A DNA stretch of 64,000 nt. Source: Salicibibacter cibarius (GTDB taxonomy: Bacteria > Bacillota > Bacilli > Bacillales > Marinococcaceae). Positions within the stretch are counted from its first letter, which is position 1. Each line of letters begins with the position of its first letter. The notes below the pieces were generated by a model. It was not told where the DNA came from. It saw only the letters and a list, made by a program, of their open reading frames with translations, and did no database searches. Where the stretch lies: positions 3,224,001 through 3,288,000 of the forward strand of contig NZ_CP054705.1 of NCBI RefSeq assembly GCF_016495725.1. The letters are read 5' to 3'. The position numbers were made by a program, and so were the translations under genes. This document shows positions 1 to 8,809 of this stretch, one piece after another.

Positions 1-15
1 CTGAGATTTTCACAT

Positions 16-1137
16 TCATTGTTTGGAAGTCTGCGCCCGAACGTAGACGTCCCCTTTCATAATCAGTCGCGCCGTTCTGTTTAATCCGACAGAGGAAATA
101 TCTTCTCCGTCATCCGTTAAGGAGACCATCACCTCTGCAATACCGTCGGGATGGCCAATACGCACGACCCCGCTTTGTTTCCTGCTTGCAAGTCGATTGG
201 GAATCGTACCCGGAAGGAATGTTGACGCGGCAAGATTATACAGGCCACTCCCGGCAAACGTTCGGTGCACCTTGCCCATCGATATCATTTTAGCCGTGAT
301 GTCAATATCTTCCTCATTGATTGTCGTCCCCGATGTCGTTGTATAAGTCTGAGGAGGGGCAACGAGTGTAACTTTCGGAATAGCAGGCGCTCTCCGCGCA
401 TTTTCGATCGTCTTCTCCATGCCGGAGGCAACCGCTGCTTCGGTCCGAGTGGTCTCGAGGGCAGCCAACAAATCTTCGTTGCCGCTAATCCGGGCATTGG
501 TTTCCGTCCCTTCCAGGTGAAAAGCACTTGCTTCAAGGTGGACGAAGGGATTAACGAGGTCGACGAAGGAATAAGCCCGGTCATTCTCGCTGTGCACACT
601 TCCTAGCGGCAACGTTTTGCCGGTCTTCCCACCTCCGGGATCGAGAATATGGACGTCATATTTTGCTCCCGGCCTCACGGTTCCGGGCATTTGATAGCTG
701 CCTTGAACCTTGGCTGTGCCGTTTTCCACCGGCACATGAACAGTAATCATCTTTCCGATATTTGTATTAAATGCTCGAACCGTTCTATCATTTAAAGGCT
801 CCACGAGCTGTTCATCGACGGCAAACGAGCCAACGGCAGCCATTAAGTTCCCGCACGTCCCCTTATTATCAACGATTTCTTGCCCAATTCCAATTTGGTA
901 AAACGTGTAGTTTACATCCGCGCCTTTTCGTTCAGAAGGCGAGATCACGACCACCTTGCTCGTATGGCTGGTCCCACTGCCCAACCCATCGATTTGCGAA
1001 GGATTATAGGCATCAATCGCTTCCAGAAAAACACGGTGTTTTTCCTGTCGATTCGCAGGCAAGTCTTTCTCGTGAAAAAACAGGCCACGGCTCGTTCCTC
1101 CGCGATAGACACTGCAAGGAATGGCATATTGTGCCAT
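16..1137 (-). CDS. PrpF-family methylaconitate isomerase-like protein
   Basis: This 373-residue protein belongs to the PrpF family, which has a diaminopimelate-epimerase fold and catalyses cis-trans isomerisation or tautomerisation of unsaturated tri- and dicarboxylates such as 2-methylaconitate or oxalomesaconate. The N-terminal YRGGTSRG motif is typical. Lys61 and Cys95 (in KGTCGN) have the same 34-residue spacing as the catalytic Lys and Cys known from PrpF. The ATG is preceded by a purine-rich GAGAGGGGG. It lies downstream of a CitMHS transporter and close to a CitS/CitT-like pair, so a tricarboxylate substrate is a reasonable inference. No prpBCD genes are present, so the methylcitrate cycle is not implied. 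A repeat element separates it from the transporter gene. Confidence 0.88.
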   Translation of the reverse strand: MAQYAIPCSVYRGGTSRGLFFHEKDLPANRQEKHRVFLEAIDAYNPSQIDGLGSGTSHTSKVVVISPSERKGADVNYTFYQIGIGQEIVDNKGTCGNLMAAVGSFAVDEQLVEPLNDRTVRAFNTNIGKMITVHVPVENGTAKVQGSYQMPGTVRPGAKYDVHILDPGGGKTGKTLPLGSVHSENDRAYSFVDLVNPFVHLEASAFHLEGTETNARISGNEDLLAALETTRTEAAVASGMEKTIENARRAPAIPKVTLVAPPQTYTTTSGTTINEEDIDITAKMISMGKVHRTFAGSGLYNLAASTFLPGTIPNRLASRKQSGVVRIGHPDGIAEVMVSLTDDGEDISSVGLNRTARLIMKGDVYVRAQTSKQ

Positions 1138-1322
1138 CAGTTGCCCCCTCTCTCACTCATTTTATATCCGGAACTATTGGCGATTTAACATTCCTACAAT
1201 CTATAACAGGCGTAACCTCCGAAAATAGATCGATAGACGCTTTCTATCGATCTAAAATCGCTACAGGCACCGAAAACAGAACGTTGGGTAGCATCGTCGT
1301 TAAAAGATTTTCCGAAACACGC

Positions 1323-1803
1323 CACTAGTGCAGCCTGTCGGAAATAAGCGATCACATCGACGACCGGAAGCTCGGATTGGAGCTTCAAACTGGGGTTAGT
1401 GGTCGATTGGATTAAACTGCCGCAGCCCGAGTTAAGGTATCAAAGGCTATCGTCAATGACCGAATGGTTTCTTGCGAAGCAGGCTCCCCGGTCTCCATGA
1501 AACAGTTCATGGCGACCGAACACGAAAGCCAATCGCTCGTTCGGTCGCCATGAGGCAACCATGCCGACCGAATTCTTTCAATACAAGCCTTTTCGGTCAC
1601 CATGAAGCGGCTATGACGCCCGAACGCTTTCGATTCAGGCCATTACGGTCGTCATAAAACGGTTATGGCGACCGAACACGAGAACCGACCGCTTTTTCGG
1701 TCGCCATGAAGCGGTAAATTGTCCGTTAGGGAGTCAGAAGCGTTGCCGCCCGAATTTCTTCCAACTGTCCCCGTGATCGGGTAATTCAGCCACCTTGCAC
1801 TAG
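1323..1803. mobile_element. MITE-like element with terminal inverted repeats enclosing a 52-bp array
   Basis: The left end reads CACTAGTGCAG followed by GGAAATAAGCGATCAC. The right end, read on the other strand, gives CTAGTGCA, then GGCTGAATTACCCGATCAC. The ends therefore form an imperfect terminal inverted repeat of about 36 bp. The same ends occur at 54847-55169 and, more degenerate, at 55162-55532 and 55648-55774. The interior has no credible gene and carries the 52-bp array at 1508-1715. The right end abuts the stop codon (1804-1806) of the CitMHS gene. That it moved as an element is inferred from the shared ends. Confidence 0.65.
1508..1715. repeat. 52-bp tandem array of inverted-repeat units (GGCGACCGAA family), 4 units
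   Basis: Units start at 1508, 1560, 1612 and 1664, exactly 52 bp apart. The first unit has perfect 12-bp arms ATGGCGACCGAA and TTCGGTCGCCAT separated by 19 bp, giving a 43-bp inverted repeat plus a 9-bp linker. The other units keep the arms with substitutions. The arms match the arrays at 28486 and 43740. Confidence 0.85.
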
Positions 1804-3177
1804 CTATATAGTAAATATACCCATGAGGTAAGCGATCGCAAGCATAACGATACTGAAGCCCCATATCCAGAAAAAGGAATACTTAATGTGCTGTCCCATA
1901 TTGGCGCCGGCAAGGCCTATGGCAAGCCATACAGCAGGTGCAAACGGGCTGACGAACGTACCGATAACATTCCCGATCAAGAGCGCGTAAGCAGTTGAAG
2001 CAGATGACACTCCGAATTCGGCAGCGGTCGATTCCACGATCGGCATTATCGCGAAATAGTAAGCATCCGTACTCGTTAGCAGATCCATCGGTACACCAAG
2101 CACGCCAACGATGACATGTAAAAAAGGACCGACAGCGGCAGGGAGAATGCTAACCATAGCCAGTGCAATGGAATCCAACATCCCTGATTCATTCATGACC
2201 CCGAGAAAGACACCGGCAGCGAGAATGACCGCGGCCATCATCAAGGCAGCAGGCGCATGCGCACGCACGCGTCCCATTTGATCACTAACGTTTGGATAGT
2301 TAATCGGTAAAGCAACGGCGACACCAAGCATAAAAGCAAATTCAGGAGGGACGATATCAAAAAGCATAAGACTCACGACTGCAATAGTCAGCCCGAAGTT
2401 TACCCAAATCATCGCCGGATGTCTGACCGGCTTTTCCTCAGCTGCTGCCGCTTCCTCTGCCTTCCTTCTGGAAAAGTCATCAGCAATCGATTGAATATCG
2501 ACACGGTCATTACCCTCAATTTCCCCGTTTTCCACTCGCTTGTTAATCCGCTTCTTTTCCCGTATGCCCAATAAAGCGGCTAATCCAATGGCAAAAATTA
2601 AACCAACGATTTGCAAAGGAATCAATGGATACCACAATTCAATAAGATCGACGTCAAGAACAGAGGCCGTTCGTGCCATAGGCCCTCCCCAAGGCACCAT
2701 ATTCATGATCGCTGCACTAAACGAGACGATAAGCAACAATAAGTACTTGCTCATGTTGAGCTCTTTATATAAAGGAAGAAGTGCCGGGATCGTCAATAGA
2801 AACGTCGTGGCACCGGCCCCGTCAAGATGTGCAAATGTGCTGACCACGGCTGTCCCCATCGCTACGATGACGACGTTCCCTTTCGTGAGGAGAATCATTC
2901 CCCGTACAAGTGGGTTAAATAACCCACTATCCTGCATAATGCCAAAGAAAATAATGGCGAAGATGAACATGATCACAACGTCCATTACCTGATCGGCGCC
3001 GGAGGCAAAGAATTCTCGCAACTCCTCAAATCCGAATCCGAGAATTAATGCACCGAGAACCGGAATAAGCGTCATTCCCACAATCGGGCTGACCTTCCCC
3101 CAAATAAGCAAGCCTACAATCGTGAAAATAATCACTAAACCAACGATAGTCAGCGCCACTGAAAAATCTTGTTCCAT
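1804..3177 (-). CDS. CitMHS-family citrate/tricarboxylate transporter
   Basis: This 457-residue membrane protein has about 11-12 hydrophobic segments and the layout of the CitMHS family, which imports citrate or related acids complexed with divalent metal in symport with protons. A charged cytoplasmic loop around residues 205-250 (rich in E, K and R) separates two halves. A CitS/CitT-like pair is encoded upstream on the same strand, the usual arrangement for citrate uptake in Bacillus. Three 9-bp direct repeats upstream (3332-3358) could bind the response regulator. The transported acid and metal cannot be told from the sequence. Confidence 0.88.
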   Translation of the reverse strand: MEQDFSVALTIVGLVIIFTIVGLLIWGKVSPIVGMTLIPVLGALILGFGFEELREFFASGADQVMDVVIMFIFAIIFFGIMQDSGLFNPLVRGMILLTKGNVVIVAMGTAVVSTFAHLDGAGATTFLLTIPALLPLYKELNMSKYLLLLIVSFSAAIMNMVPWGGPMARTASVLDVDLIELWYPLIPLQIVGLIFAIGLAALLGIREKKRINKRVENGEIEGNDRVDIQSIADDFSRRKAEEAAAAEEKPVRHPAMIWVNFGLTIAVVSLMLFDIVPPEFAFMLGVAVALPINYPNVSDQMGRVRAHAPAALMMAAVILAAGVFLGVMNESGMLDSIALAMVSILPAAVGPFLHVIVGVLGVPMDLLTSTDAYYFAIMPIVESTAAEFGVSSASTAYALLIGNVIGTFVSPFAPAVWLAIGLAGANMGQHIKYSFFWIWGFSIVMLAIAYLMGIFTI

Positions 3178-3331
3178 TTCTCATTCATCCTCCCATATTC
3201 CGAAAGCGGATACAACACCTATTGAAAAATACGATTATCGAATTTTTTTGATGCTTTTACTATCAATACGTGCAATCTAGCATATGTCTACACATTATAG
3301 AAATATTATCTCCATAAGCAGCATAACGTTT

Positions 3332-3358
3332 ATTATGTTGATTTTGTTTATTTTGTTC
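3332..3358 (-). promoter_or_regulatory. Three 9-bp direct repeats upstream of the CitMHS gene
   Basis: On the + strand the segment reads ATTATGTTG, ATTTTGTTT and ATTTTGTTC back to back. It lies about 155-180 bp upstream of the transporter start codon. Activator sites for CitT/DcuR-type regulators are A/T-rich and occur in multiple copies upstream of the promoter, so this is a candidate site. No binding evidence exists here. Confidence 0.4.
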
Positions 3359-3410
3359 ATGGGATTCATTGTTGTTACATCACTATGCTAAATAGAATAT
3401 ACAACAAAAA

Positions 3411-3442
3411 CTCTTAGGATTCTTTATCCCAAGAGTTTAATT
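3411..3442 (-). terminator. Rho-independent terminator of the PIN toxin operon
   Basis: AAACTCTTAGGAT pairs with ATCCCAAGAGTTT around a short loop. On the minus strand the stem is followed by TTTTTG. It lies 31 bp beyond the stop of the small partner gene. Confidence 0.8.
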
Positions 3443-3472
3443 TTTATAGTTGTTATTCAGCCACAGTCCTTA

Positions 3473-3622
3473 TCATTCGGAGTATTCGACGATTCGCTCC
3501 GGATGCTTAGCTTCGCCTGCTTTCAACAATTTGAACAGCGTTTCCAGATCCCCGGCTTCTTCCATCAGTTCTTCCCTGGCTTTTCGTACCTCTTCCACAA
3601 TCGGATCTTTCCATTCTTCCAT
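3473..3622 (-). CDS. Small charged protein, candidate antitoxin of the PIN protein
   Basis: A 49-residue acidic protein (MEEWKDPIVEEVRKAREEL at the N-terminus) starts one base after the stop codon of the PIN-domain gene. A strong GGGGAGGG ribosome site lies inside the end of that gene. The helix-prone, charged sequence and tight coupling fit an antitoxin-like partner of a VapC-type toxin. The toxin-first order is the reverse of classic vapBC. No DNA-binding domain is visible, so the role is inferred. Confidence 0.65.
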   Translation of the reverse strand: MEEWKDPIVEEVRKAREELMEEAGDLETLFKLLKAGEAKHPERIVEYSE

Positions 3623-4114
3623 TTACTCATCCCTCCCCATCAGTTCATCCGGCGTAACAATAGTTGGTAAAAACAACCGATGCTCAATATTATATTCGTT
3701 TAACCGTTTAATGACGGAACCGTGCGCCAAATGCTTACAATTCCACGTTAACATAAAATCCATTTTGTGCTTGACACAACATGCCAGATGGAGAGCATCC
3801 AAAGCAGCTTTCGGTGGAATCGACAGTACAGTAAGATATTGTTCGGCCAGCGTCGTTATTTCTCGGGAAATCGGCAATACAGGCAATCCTGAAAGATACG
3901 CCATTCTACGCTCGGAAGCAGAGAAGTCACCCTTTAATACTTCCTGGATGACAGCTTCCGAAATGAACAGATCGTACCTATCCTTATATTCCTGCCACCA
4001 CTCATGCGTAAGTTGTTGATGACCGGCTACAACGATATCCCTGCTTGCGCGCGCGGCCAAATAACTTGGTATTGTTGTTTCAATGTATATCGTTTCTTTT
4101 ATAATACTAGTCAT
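3623..4114 (-). CDS. PIN-domain protein, VapC-like ribonuclease toxin
   Basis: This 163-residue protein shows the PIN-domain pattern: YIETTIPSYLAA near the N-terminus (acidic residue at 12), a conserved Glu in ISEAVIQEVLKG, and ALDALHLACCVKH with the central acidic residue, followed by LTWNCKHLAHG. PIN proteins cleave RNA with a metal ion held by these carboxylates. The partner gene downstream abuts it. The start ATG has GGAGGTGG eight bases upstream. The target RNA is unknown, and a stand-alone stress nuclease role is the alternative. Confidence 0.8.
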   Translation of the reverse strand: MTSIIKETIYIETTIPSYLAARASRDIVVAGHQQLTHEWWQEYKDRYDLFISEAVIQEVLKGDFSASERRMAYLSGLPVLPISREITTLAEQYLTVLSIPPKAALDALHLACCVKHKMDFMLTWNCKHLAHGSVIKRLNEYNIEHRLFLPTIVTPDELMGRDE

Positions 4115-4203
4115 CCAACCACCTCCATCTTATTTGCATTGTAACACAGGATGAAACCTAATAATCCTACGCTAACTATCTATAAAGTGGTGTTTCGCAC
4201 TTT

Positions 4204-4905
4204 TCATGAAAAAACATACCGGCGCTCCGGTCTTCCTACATCGCCATATTTTAGCTCGGTTTTCACCACGTTGATCGATACCAAATACTCGAGGTAGCGT
4301 CTGGCTGTTGAGCGGCTTACCCCTATTTTCTCACCCAGGCTAGAAGCGGTTATGCCCTGATCTTTCGTTTTCGTTAATATATCTTCGATAGTATTTAAGG
4401 TGATTTCATCGATCCCTTTCGGCAGCTCTTGGTTGGCAGACCCTGACGCCTGCTTGGCATCGGCTGATCCGATCAAACGGTCGATCTCTGCTTGATCCAT
4501 CTCTTCCTTTTCGGTGAGCAACCTTCGCTTTCGGTCATATCGTTCAAGTGTCCATGCAAATCGTTCAAACTCGATTGGTTTTACAATGTAATCAAAAGCT
4601 CCGCCCCGTATTGATTCCTCGATGATGGACACTTCTTTGGCAGCGGTCATCATAATCACGTCCACTTCGTGATAGTGATTGCGGATCGTCCATAATAGGT
4701 CCAGCCCTTCAACATCGGGAATGTACACATCGAGCAAGATGAGGTCGGGTAACGTTTGACTTTTGTTTAATTGCTCTATCGTCTCTTCGCCGGTTTTCGC
4801 CATGCCAACAACCGTAAATTTTTCCATTTTATTTATAAATTGGCGGTTGATTTCGGCTACCCTGAAATCATCTTCCACGATGAGCACCTTATAAATAGCT
4901 GACAT
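4204..4905 (-). CDS. CitT/DcuR-family response regulator
   Basis: This 233-residue protein has a receiver domain (residues 1-125) with the acidic pair EDD at 11-13, phospho-acceptor Asp59 in LILLDVYIPD, and the conserved Lys in DYIVKP. The C-terminal part (about 170-233) contains a helix-turn-helix ITASSLGEKIGVSRSTARR as in CitT, DctR and MalR. It follows its sensor kinase with a one-base gap, so the two are co-transcribed. The likely target is the CitMHS gene. Confidence 0.9.
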   Translation of the reverse strand: MSAIYKVLIVEDDFRVAEINRQFINKMEKFTVVGMAKTGEETIEQLNKSQTLPDLILLDVYIPDVEGLDLLWTIRNHYHEVDVIMMTAAKEVSIIEESIRGGAFDYIVKPIEFERFAWTLERYDRKRRLLTEKEEMDQAEIDRLIGSADAKQASGSANQELPKGIDEITLNTIEDILTKTKDQGITASSLGEKIGVSRSTARRYLEYLVSINVVKTELKYGDVGRPERRYVFS

Positions 4906-4906
4906 T

Positions 4907-6559
4907 TTACTCCCACCTTATCTGTTTGGGTACGGTGACGACAAAGCATGCCCCTCCAAGTTCTCCATCTTCAAGCAAAACCGTGCCGCCTATATCTGAC
5001 ATCATCTGACTACTCAAAGCGAGTCCAATGCCTCTATGCGACCCTTCTTTTGTTGAAAAACCTTGCTTGAAAATTTGATCCCCCAATTCCGGCGGGATGC
5101 CCGGACCTGAATCTTCAATTTCAAACACGAGGTCGTTGCCCAAATCCGTAAAAAAGATGCTTACGTGCCGTTTTGACTCCGGTTCTTTTTTTACCGCTTC
5201 CAATGCATTTTCCAGCAAATTGCCCAAGACCGTTAAAAGCGTGTCTTTCTTCTTTTTTGATAAATGATACGTTAACTTACTTTCCGGATGGATGGTCATG
5301 TCAATGCCCAGTTCATTCGCCTGATTCAGTTTGCCGAGCAACACAGCACTAATCATCGGATCAGGCACTTTTTGAGTCAGGAATTGGATCCACGCTTGTT
5401 GTGTATCGGTTTCTTCCTGGATTAACTCAATCGCTTCGTCTTTTTGATCGAGCTGCAAAAGGCCCGAAATCGTGTACAATTTATTTGAGAACTCATGCGT
5501 TTGCGCCCGAAGCGCTTCGGTATATTGTTTGATTCTCCTCAATTCCTGTGTTAATTGTTCAATTTCCGTCTTGTCGCGAAAAGAAGACACTGCTCCAATG
5601 AGCTTATTGTCATAAAAAATCGGAACGCGGTTAACATATACGCTATGGTTGCCGATCAACATTTCTTGATCGTACTGACTTTCCCTGCTTTCGAGCACTT
5701 CCGGCATCTTCGTATTCGGAAGAATGTCTCGTATGTCTTTTCCAATATACGTGTCTGTCTGTTTTTTGTTTGACAAAAACAGGCGTTGCGCCGTTTGATT
5801 CATTAACATGATCAGCCCATCCCGATTGACGGCGATGATGCCTTCATGGGTAGATTGGAGAATGCTTTCTTTTTGCAAAAACAAATGGGAAATTTCTTCA
5901 GGTTCCAAGTCAAACAGCTTTTTTTTAATATAATGGGCGATCATAACAGCTCCCAAAATCCCCACGCTAACGGTCAGCAATAAAACATACCATAATTCCT
6001 GCGTGTAATTTGCAATAATCCCTTGAATGTCGTCCACCAAAAACCCGACGGAAACCACGCCGATAATCTCTCCGTCATCGGAAAAAACCGGGACTTTCCC
6101 GCGCATGGACGTCCCCAGGGAACCAACGGCTCGAGATACGTAGGACTCGCCGTGAATTAACGCGCGCTCATTATCTTCACCGACCATTGTTTCCCCGATG
6201 CGCTCCGGCAAAGGGTGAGCATAACGAACCTCATCCGTGTTCCCAACAACGATGAATTCAGCCCCCGTCTCTTCTCTGATCGGCTCCACAATCGTTTGAA
6301 TTGTCGAAGCGGGATCTTCCTCGGCAAATGCTTCTCGCAGTTCCGGTATGTTTGCTACGCTTTGCGCTACATTTAATACACGCTCTCCCATTTGGTCTTC
6401 CAGAGAGTCGGTAAAAAAATAATGGATAAAAACCCCTACGATTGCAAACATCCCAACAATCAATGCGCAAATAAGCAATATCATTTTTATTTTTAAGTTT
6501 ATTGTAACCTTTAGTTTGCCAAGATGCTTGTCCATGTCGATGGCGGACTCCTTGTACAC
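4907..6559 (-). CDS. CitA/DcuS-family sensor histidine kinase
   Basis: This 550-residue membrane kinase has a first transmembrane segment at about 25-48, an extracytoplasmic CitA-type PAS sensor, and a second transmembrane segment at about 188-210. A cytoplasmic PAS domain (about 230-330) follows, then a Spo0B-type dimerisation helix with phospho-acceptor His in LRAQTHEFSNKL, and an HATPase domain with NLLENALEA, DSGPGIPPE and GIGLALS. The family senses di- and tricarboxylates directly. The start is unclear: GTG at 6559 has AGGA seven bases before it, while ATG at 6535 has AAGGAG twelve bases before it. Confidence 0.9.
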   Translation of the reverse strand: MYKESAIDMDKHLGKLKVTINLKIKMILLICALIVGMFAIVGVFIHYFFTDSLEDQMGERVLNVAQSVANIPELREAFAEEDPASTIQTIVEPIREETGAEFIVVGNTDEVRYAHPLPERIGETMVGEDNERALIHGESYVSRAVGSLGTSMRGKVPVFSDDGEIIGVVSVGFLVDDIQGIIANYTQELWYVLLLTVSVGILGAVMIAHYIKKKLFDLEPEEISHLFLQKESILQSTHEGIIAVNRDGLIMLMNQTAQRLFLSNKKQTDTYIGKDIRDILPNTKMPEVLESRESQYDQEMLIGNHSVYVNRVPIFYDNKLIGAVSSFRDKTEIEQLTQELRRIKQYTEALRAQTHEFSNKLYTISGLLQLDQKDEAIELIQEETDTQQAWIQFLTQKVPDPMISAVLLGKLNQANELGIDMTIHPESKLTYHLSKKKKDTLLTVLGNLLENALEAVKKEPESKRHVSIFFTDLGNDLVFEIEDSGPGIPPELGDQIFKQGFSTKEGSHRGIGLALSSQMMSDIGGTVLLEDGELGGACFVVTVPKQIRWE

Positions 6560-6618
6560 TCGACTTCCTAAGACGAATTATACATTGTAGACATCCGAAA
6601 TGATAACCCTTCGATTTC

Positions 6619-6627
6619 TGGTATAAT
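6619..6627 (+). promoter_or_regulatory. Extended -10 promoter of the Uma2-family gene
   Basis: TGGTATAAT is a perfect extended -10 element 37 bases upstream of the ATG. No good -35 box is seen at the expected distance, which is acceptable for an extended -10 promoter. Confidence 0.5.
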
Positions 6628-6663
6628 AAAAATAAAGGCTAAAGGAGATTGATACACATCGCC

Positions 6664-7224
6664 ATGCCAAATCCTGTTAACCGTTACACATATCATGATT
6701 ATTTACAATGGGATGATGGTGAACGTTGGGGGCTGATCCACGGGGTGCCATATAACATGTCACCGGCACCTTCAAGAATTCATCAAAAAGTGCTCGGGGA
6801 GATATTCGGAGAATTCAGGGACTATTTAAAAGACAAATCCTGCGAGGTCTATTTGGTCCCCTTTGACGTACGACTCCCTTCGCAGGATCAGGCAGACGAC
6901 ACCGACAACGTCGTGCAACCGGACATTTCCATTATTTGCGATCCCGACAAATTGGACCACAAAGGCTGTAACGGCAACCCGGATTTAATTGTGGAAGTGT
7001 TGTCTCCGTCAACGGCAAAACACGACCGGCTCCGCAAATTTGAGTTGTATGAAGAAAATGGGGTACAGGAATATTGGATCGTGGATATAAGCAATCAAAC
7101 CGTCGAGGTGCTTTCGTTAAATCATGGGCAATACGAAAGGGATAACGTGTATGGAAATGAGGATGAGATTACCTCGCATTTGTTTGATTCTTTTTCGCTG
7201 GATTTAGGGGCGGTGTTTGAGTAA
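6664..7224 (+). CDS. Uma2-family endonuclease-like protein (DUF820)
   Basis: This 186-residue protein has the Uma2/DUF820 pattern: an N-terminal YTYHDYLQW segment, DNVVQPDISIICDPDKL, PDLIVEVLSPSTAKHDRLRK and YEENGVQEYWIVD, which form the PD-(D/E)xK-like core with acidic residues and a Lys. Its cellular function is poorly known. I prefer ATG 6664, although its distance from AAAGGAG (6641-6647) is long; an in-frame TTG at 6649 is too close to the same site. It stands alone between divergent and convergent neighbours. Confidence 0.8.
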   Translation: MPNPVNRYTYHDYLQWDDGERWGLIHGVPYNMSPAPSRIHQKVLGEIFGEFRDYLKDKSCEVYLVPFDVRLPSQDQADDTDNVVQPDISIICDPDKLDHKGCNGNPDLIVEVLSPSTAKHDRLRKFELYEENGVQEYWIVDISNQTVEVLSLNHGQYERDNVYGNEDEITSHLFDSFSLDLGAVFE

Positions 7225-7257
7225 AAAGTGATACCCACATTCAGGGTATCACTTTTC
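7223..7257. terminator. Bidirectional terminator between Uma2 and SCO genes
   Basis: AAAAGTGATACCC and GGGTATCACTTTT form a 13-bp stem with U-tracts available in both directions. The stop codons of both convergent genes overlap or touch the stem. Confidence 0.85.
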
Positions 7258-7863
7258 CTCTATATCAGCCTGGTACATCGCCTGAATATCCTCGGCAATC
7301 GGCTCTGTATCCGTATCCATGCCGTCATATTGACGAATGACTTGCCCATTCGGATCGACCAAATAAAACTGGGTGGAATGAATGATATCGTTCCCTTCCG
7401 GATCCATTTCAACGACGCTCGCGAATGTATCTTGCGCGATCGTTTCAATATCTTCTTGTTCATATCCGGTGAGGAAATGCCAACCGGCAAAATCGGCGTT
7501 GTAATTTTCCCCATACGACCGTAATGTTTCCGGGTCATCAAATTCCGGATCGACGGTAAAGGACACGAGTGTCGTATCGAGGCCTTCGTCTTCAAGGTCC
7601 GCCTGCAAGCTTGACATATTTGGGCTCATTACATTGCAAACGGACGGACAGCGGCTAAATACCATATTGGCAACCCAGTAGTCTCCTTCCAAATCTTCAT
7701 TGGTTACCGTTTCTTCATCCTGATTCGTAAAGGAGAAATCATCCACGTACAACTCCGATTCCGATAGATCGGTGCCGTTCTCTGCTCCCGTCTCGTAGAG
7801 CCAAGCGCAGCCGCTGCAAAACAATAGCAGCGCTCCAAAAGCAACTGCTGTTTTCTTTATCAT
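7249..7863 (-). CDS. SCO1/SenC-family copper chaperone lipoprotein
   Basis: This 204-residue exported lipoprotein has a signal peptide with a lipobox ending at Cys19 (FCSGC). Its thioredoxin-like domain carries Cys72 and Cys76 in SRCPSVC and the copper-ligand His in IIHSTQFYLVD. SCO proteins deliver copper to the CuA centre of cytochrome c oxidase on the outer face of the membrane. It is 16 bp downstream of ctaG on the same strand, which supports an oxidase-assembly operon. The mature part is very acidic, as expected for a salt-tolerant host. Confidence 0.9.
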   Translation of the reverse strand: MIKKTAVAFGALLLFCSGCAWLYETGAENGTDLSESELYVDDFSFTNQDEETVTNEDLEGDYWVANMVFSRCPSVCNVMSPNMSSLQADLEDEGLDTTLVSFTVDPEFDDPETLRSYGENYNADFAGWHFLTGYEQEDIETIAQDTFASVVEMDPEGNDIIHSTQFYLVDPNGQVIRQYDGMDTDTEPIAEDIQAMYQADIEEK

Positions 7864-7879
7864 TTGGACTCTCTTCCTC

Positions 7880-8809
7880 CTAACGGTCGCCCATTTTCAC
7901 ATGTTCGGGAATGTCACTAATGGTCGGCTCTCCGCTGTCTTGATGACTATCCCTCTGTAGCCATTGTTTAAACGACATGCCGATCGCGGTTCCGTATACG
8001 ATTTCCTGGACGACTTTCATTAAAATCCCGGCGAGCTGTTGGTCACTGTACGCACTGAGATTCCCCAAGAAGCCAATGCCGCCAAACATTGATGAAGAAA
8101 CACCGGCGTTTGCAGGCAAACAATAAGCCATGACACTTGCCCAATATTGCATATCCGTGTACGTATCATAGAGAGGATAACCTGAAAAAATAATAAGGGC
8201 ACACGCGGGTGTAATCAATATGCCGTTTCCGAAAATATAAAAAATCCGCTTAAAATCATGAAGGTATTGTTCTTTCGGCAACGGGGCGATCATATGCCAC
8301 CACATCATCCAAGCGGCAATGAACATCGCGATTTCATACACGCTGTGAACGCCCGGGCGTAACATTAAAAAATCAAAAACGACGGGAATATGGTAAAAAG
8401 AAAAAAGTGCATTGAACGTGAACAACCCGGCAATCGGATGAAACATTACGTTTCTAACCACTCGGGCATAGTTTCCAAACCCCTCGAAAGCCGCGCTCAA
8501 AAACCATTTCGGCAACGCGATGATCATGAGCGGCACAGCAAAGAAATAGGCGGACACCATTTGAAACATATGGATCGTGATCGTCATATGGCCTGTACTA
8601 TATAAAGGACTCCCCCACCCCATGTAAAGGCATAAAAGGGCTAGCCCAAACAAAACGTCATGTTTCAGCCGCGGTTTTTCGCTACCTTCAAACCGAACGT
8701 ACCACTTTCGTGTCAAAAGGATGTAAAGGATTGCCACAACTGCTAAAACGACGATTAGTTCAGGCGTCCATAACGCTCGAAAAGTCAATTGGTCGAATAG
8801 CTCACCCAT
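7880..8809 (-). CDS. ctaG: Cytochrome c oxidase assembly factor CtaG
   Basis: This 309-residue membrane protein has about seven hydrophobic helices and the CtaG (caa3 oxidase assembly) pattern, including HMTITIHMFQM and MWWHMIAPLP. Conserved His and Met residues are thought to take part in copper delivery. It heads an operon with the SCO lipoprotein. The oxidase structural genes are not in the window. Confidence 0.9.
   Translation of the reverse strand: MGELFDQLTFRALWTPELIVVLAVVAILYILLTRKWYVRFEGSEKPRLKHDVLFGLALLCLYMGWGSPLYSTGHMTITIHMFQMVSAYFFAVPLMIIALPKWFLSAAFEGFGNYARVVRNVMFHPIAGLFTFNALFSFYHIPVVFDFLMLRPGVHSVYEIAMFIAAWMMWWHMIAPLPKEQYLHDFKRIFYIFGNGILITPACALIIFSGYPLYDTYTDMQYWASVMAYCLPANAGVSSSMFGGIGFLGNLSAYSDQQLAGILMKVVQEIVYGTAIGMSFKQWLQRDSHQDSGEPTISDIPEHVKMGDR

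Noticed and set aside
771-1328. Open frame of 185 codons opposite prpF
   Set aside because: It is antisense to a well-recognised gene, has no ribosome site and extends into the TIR element.
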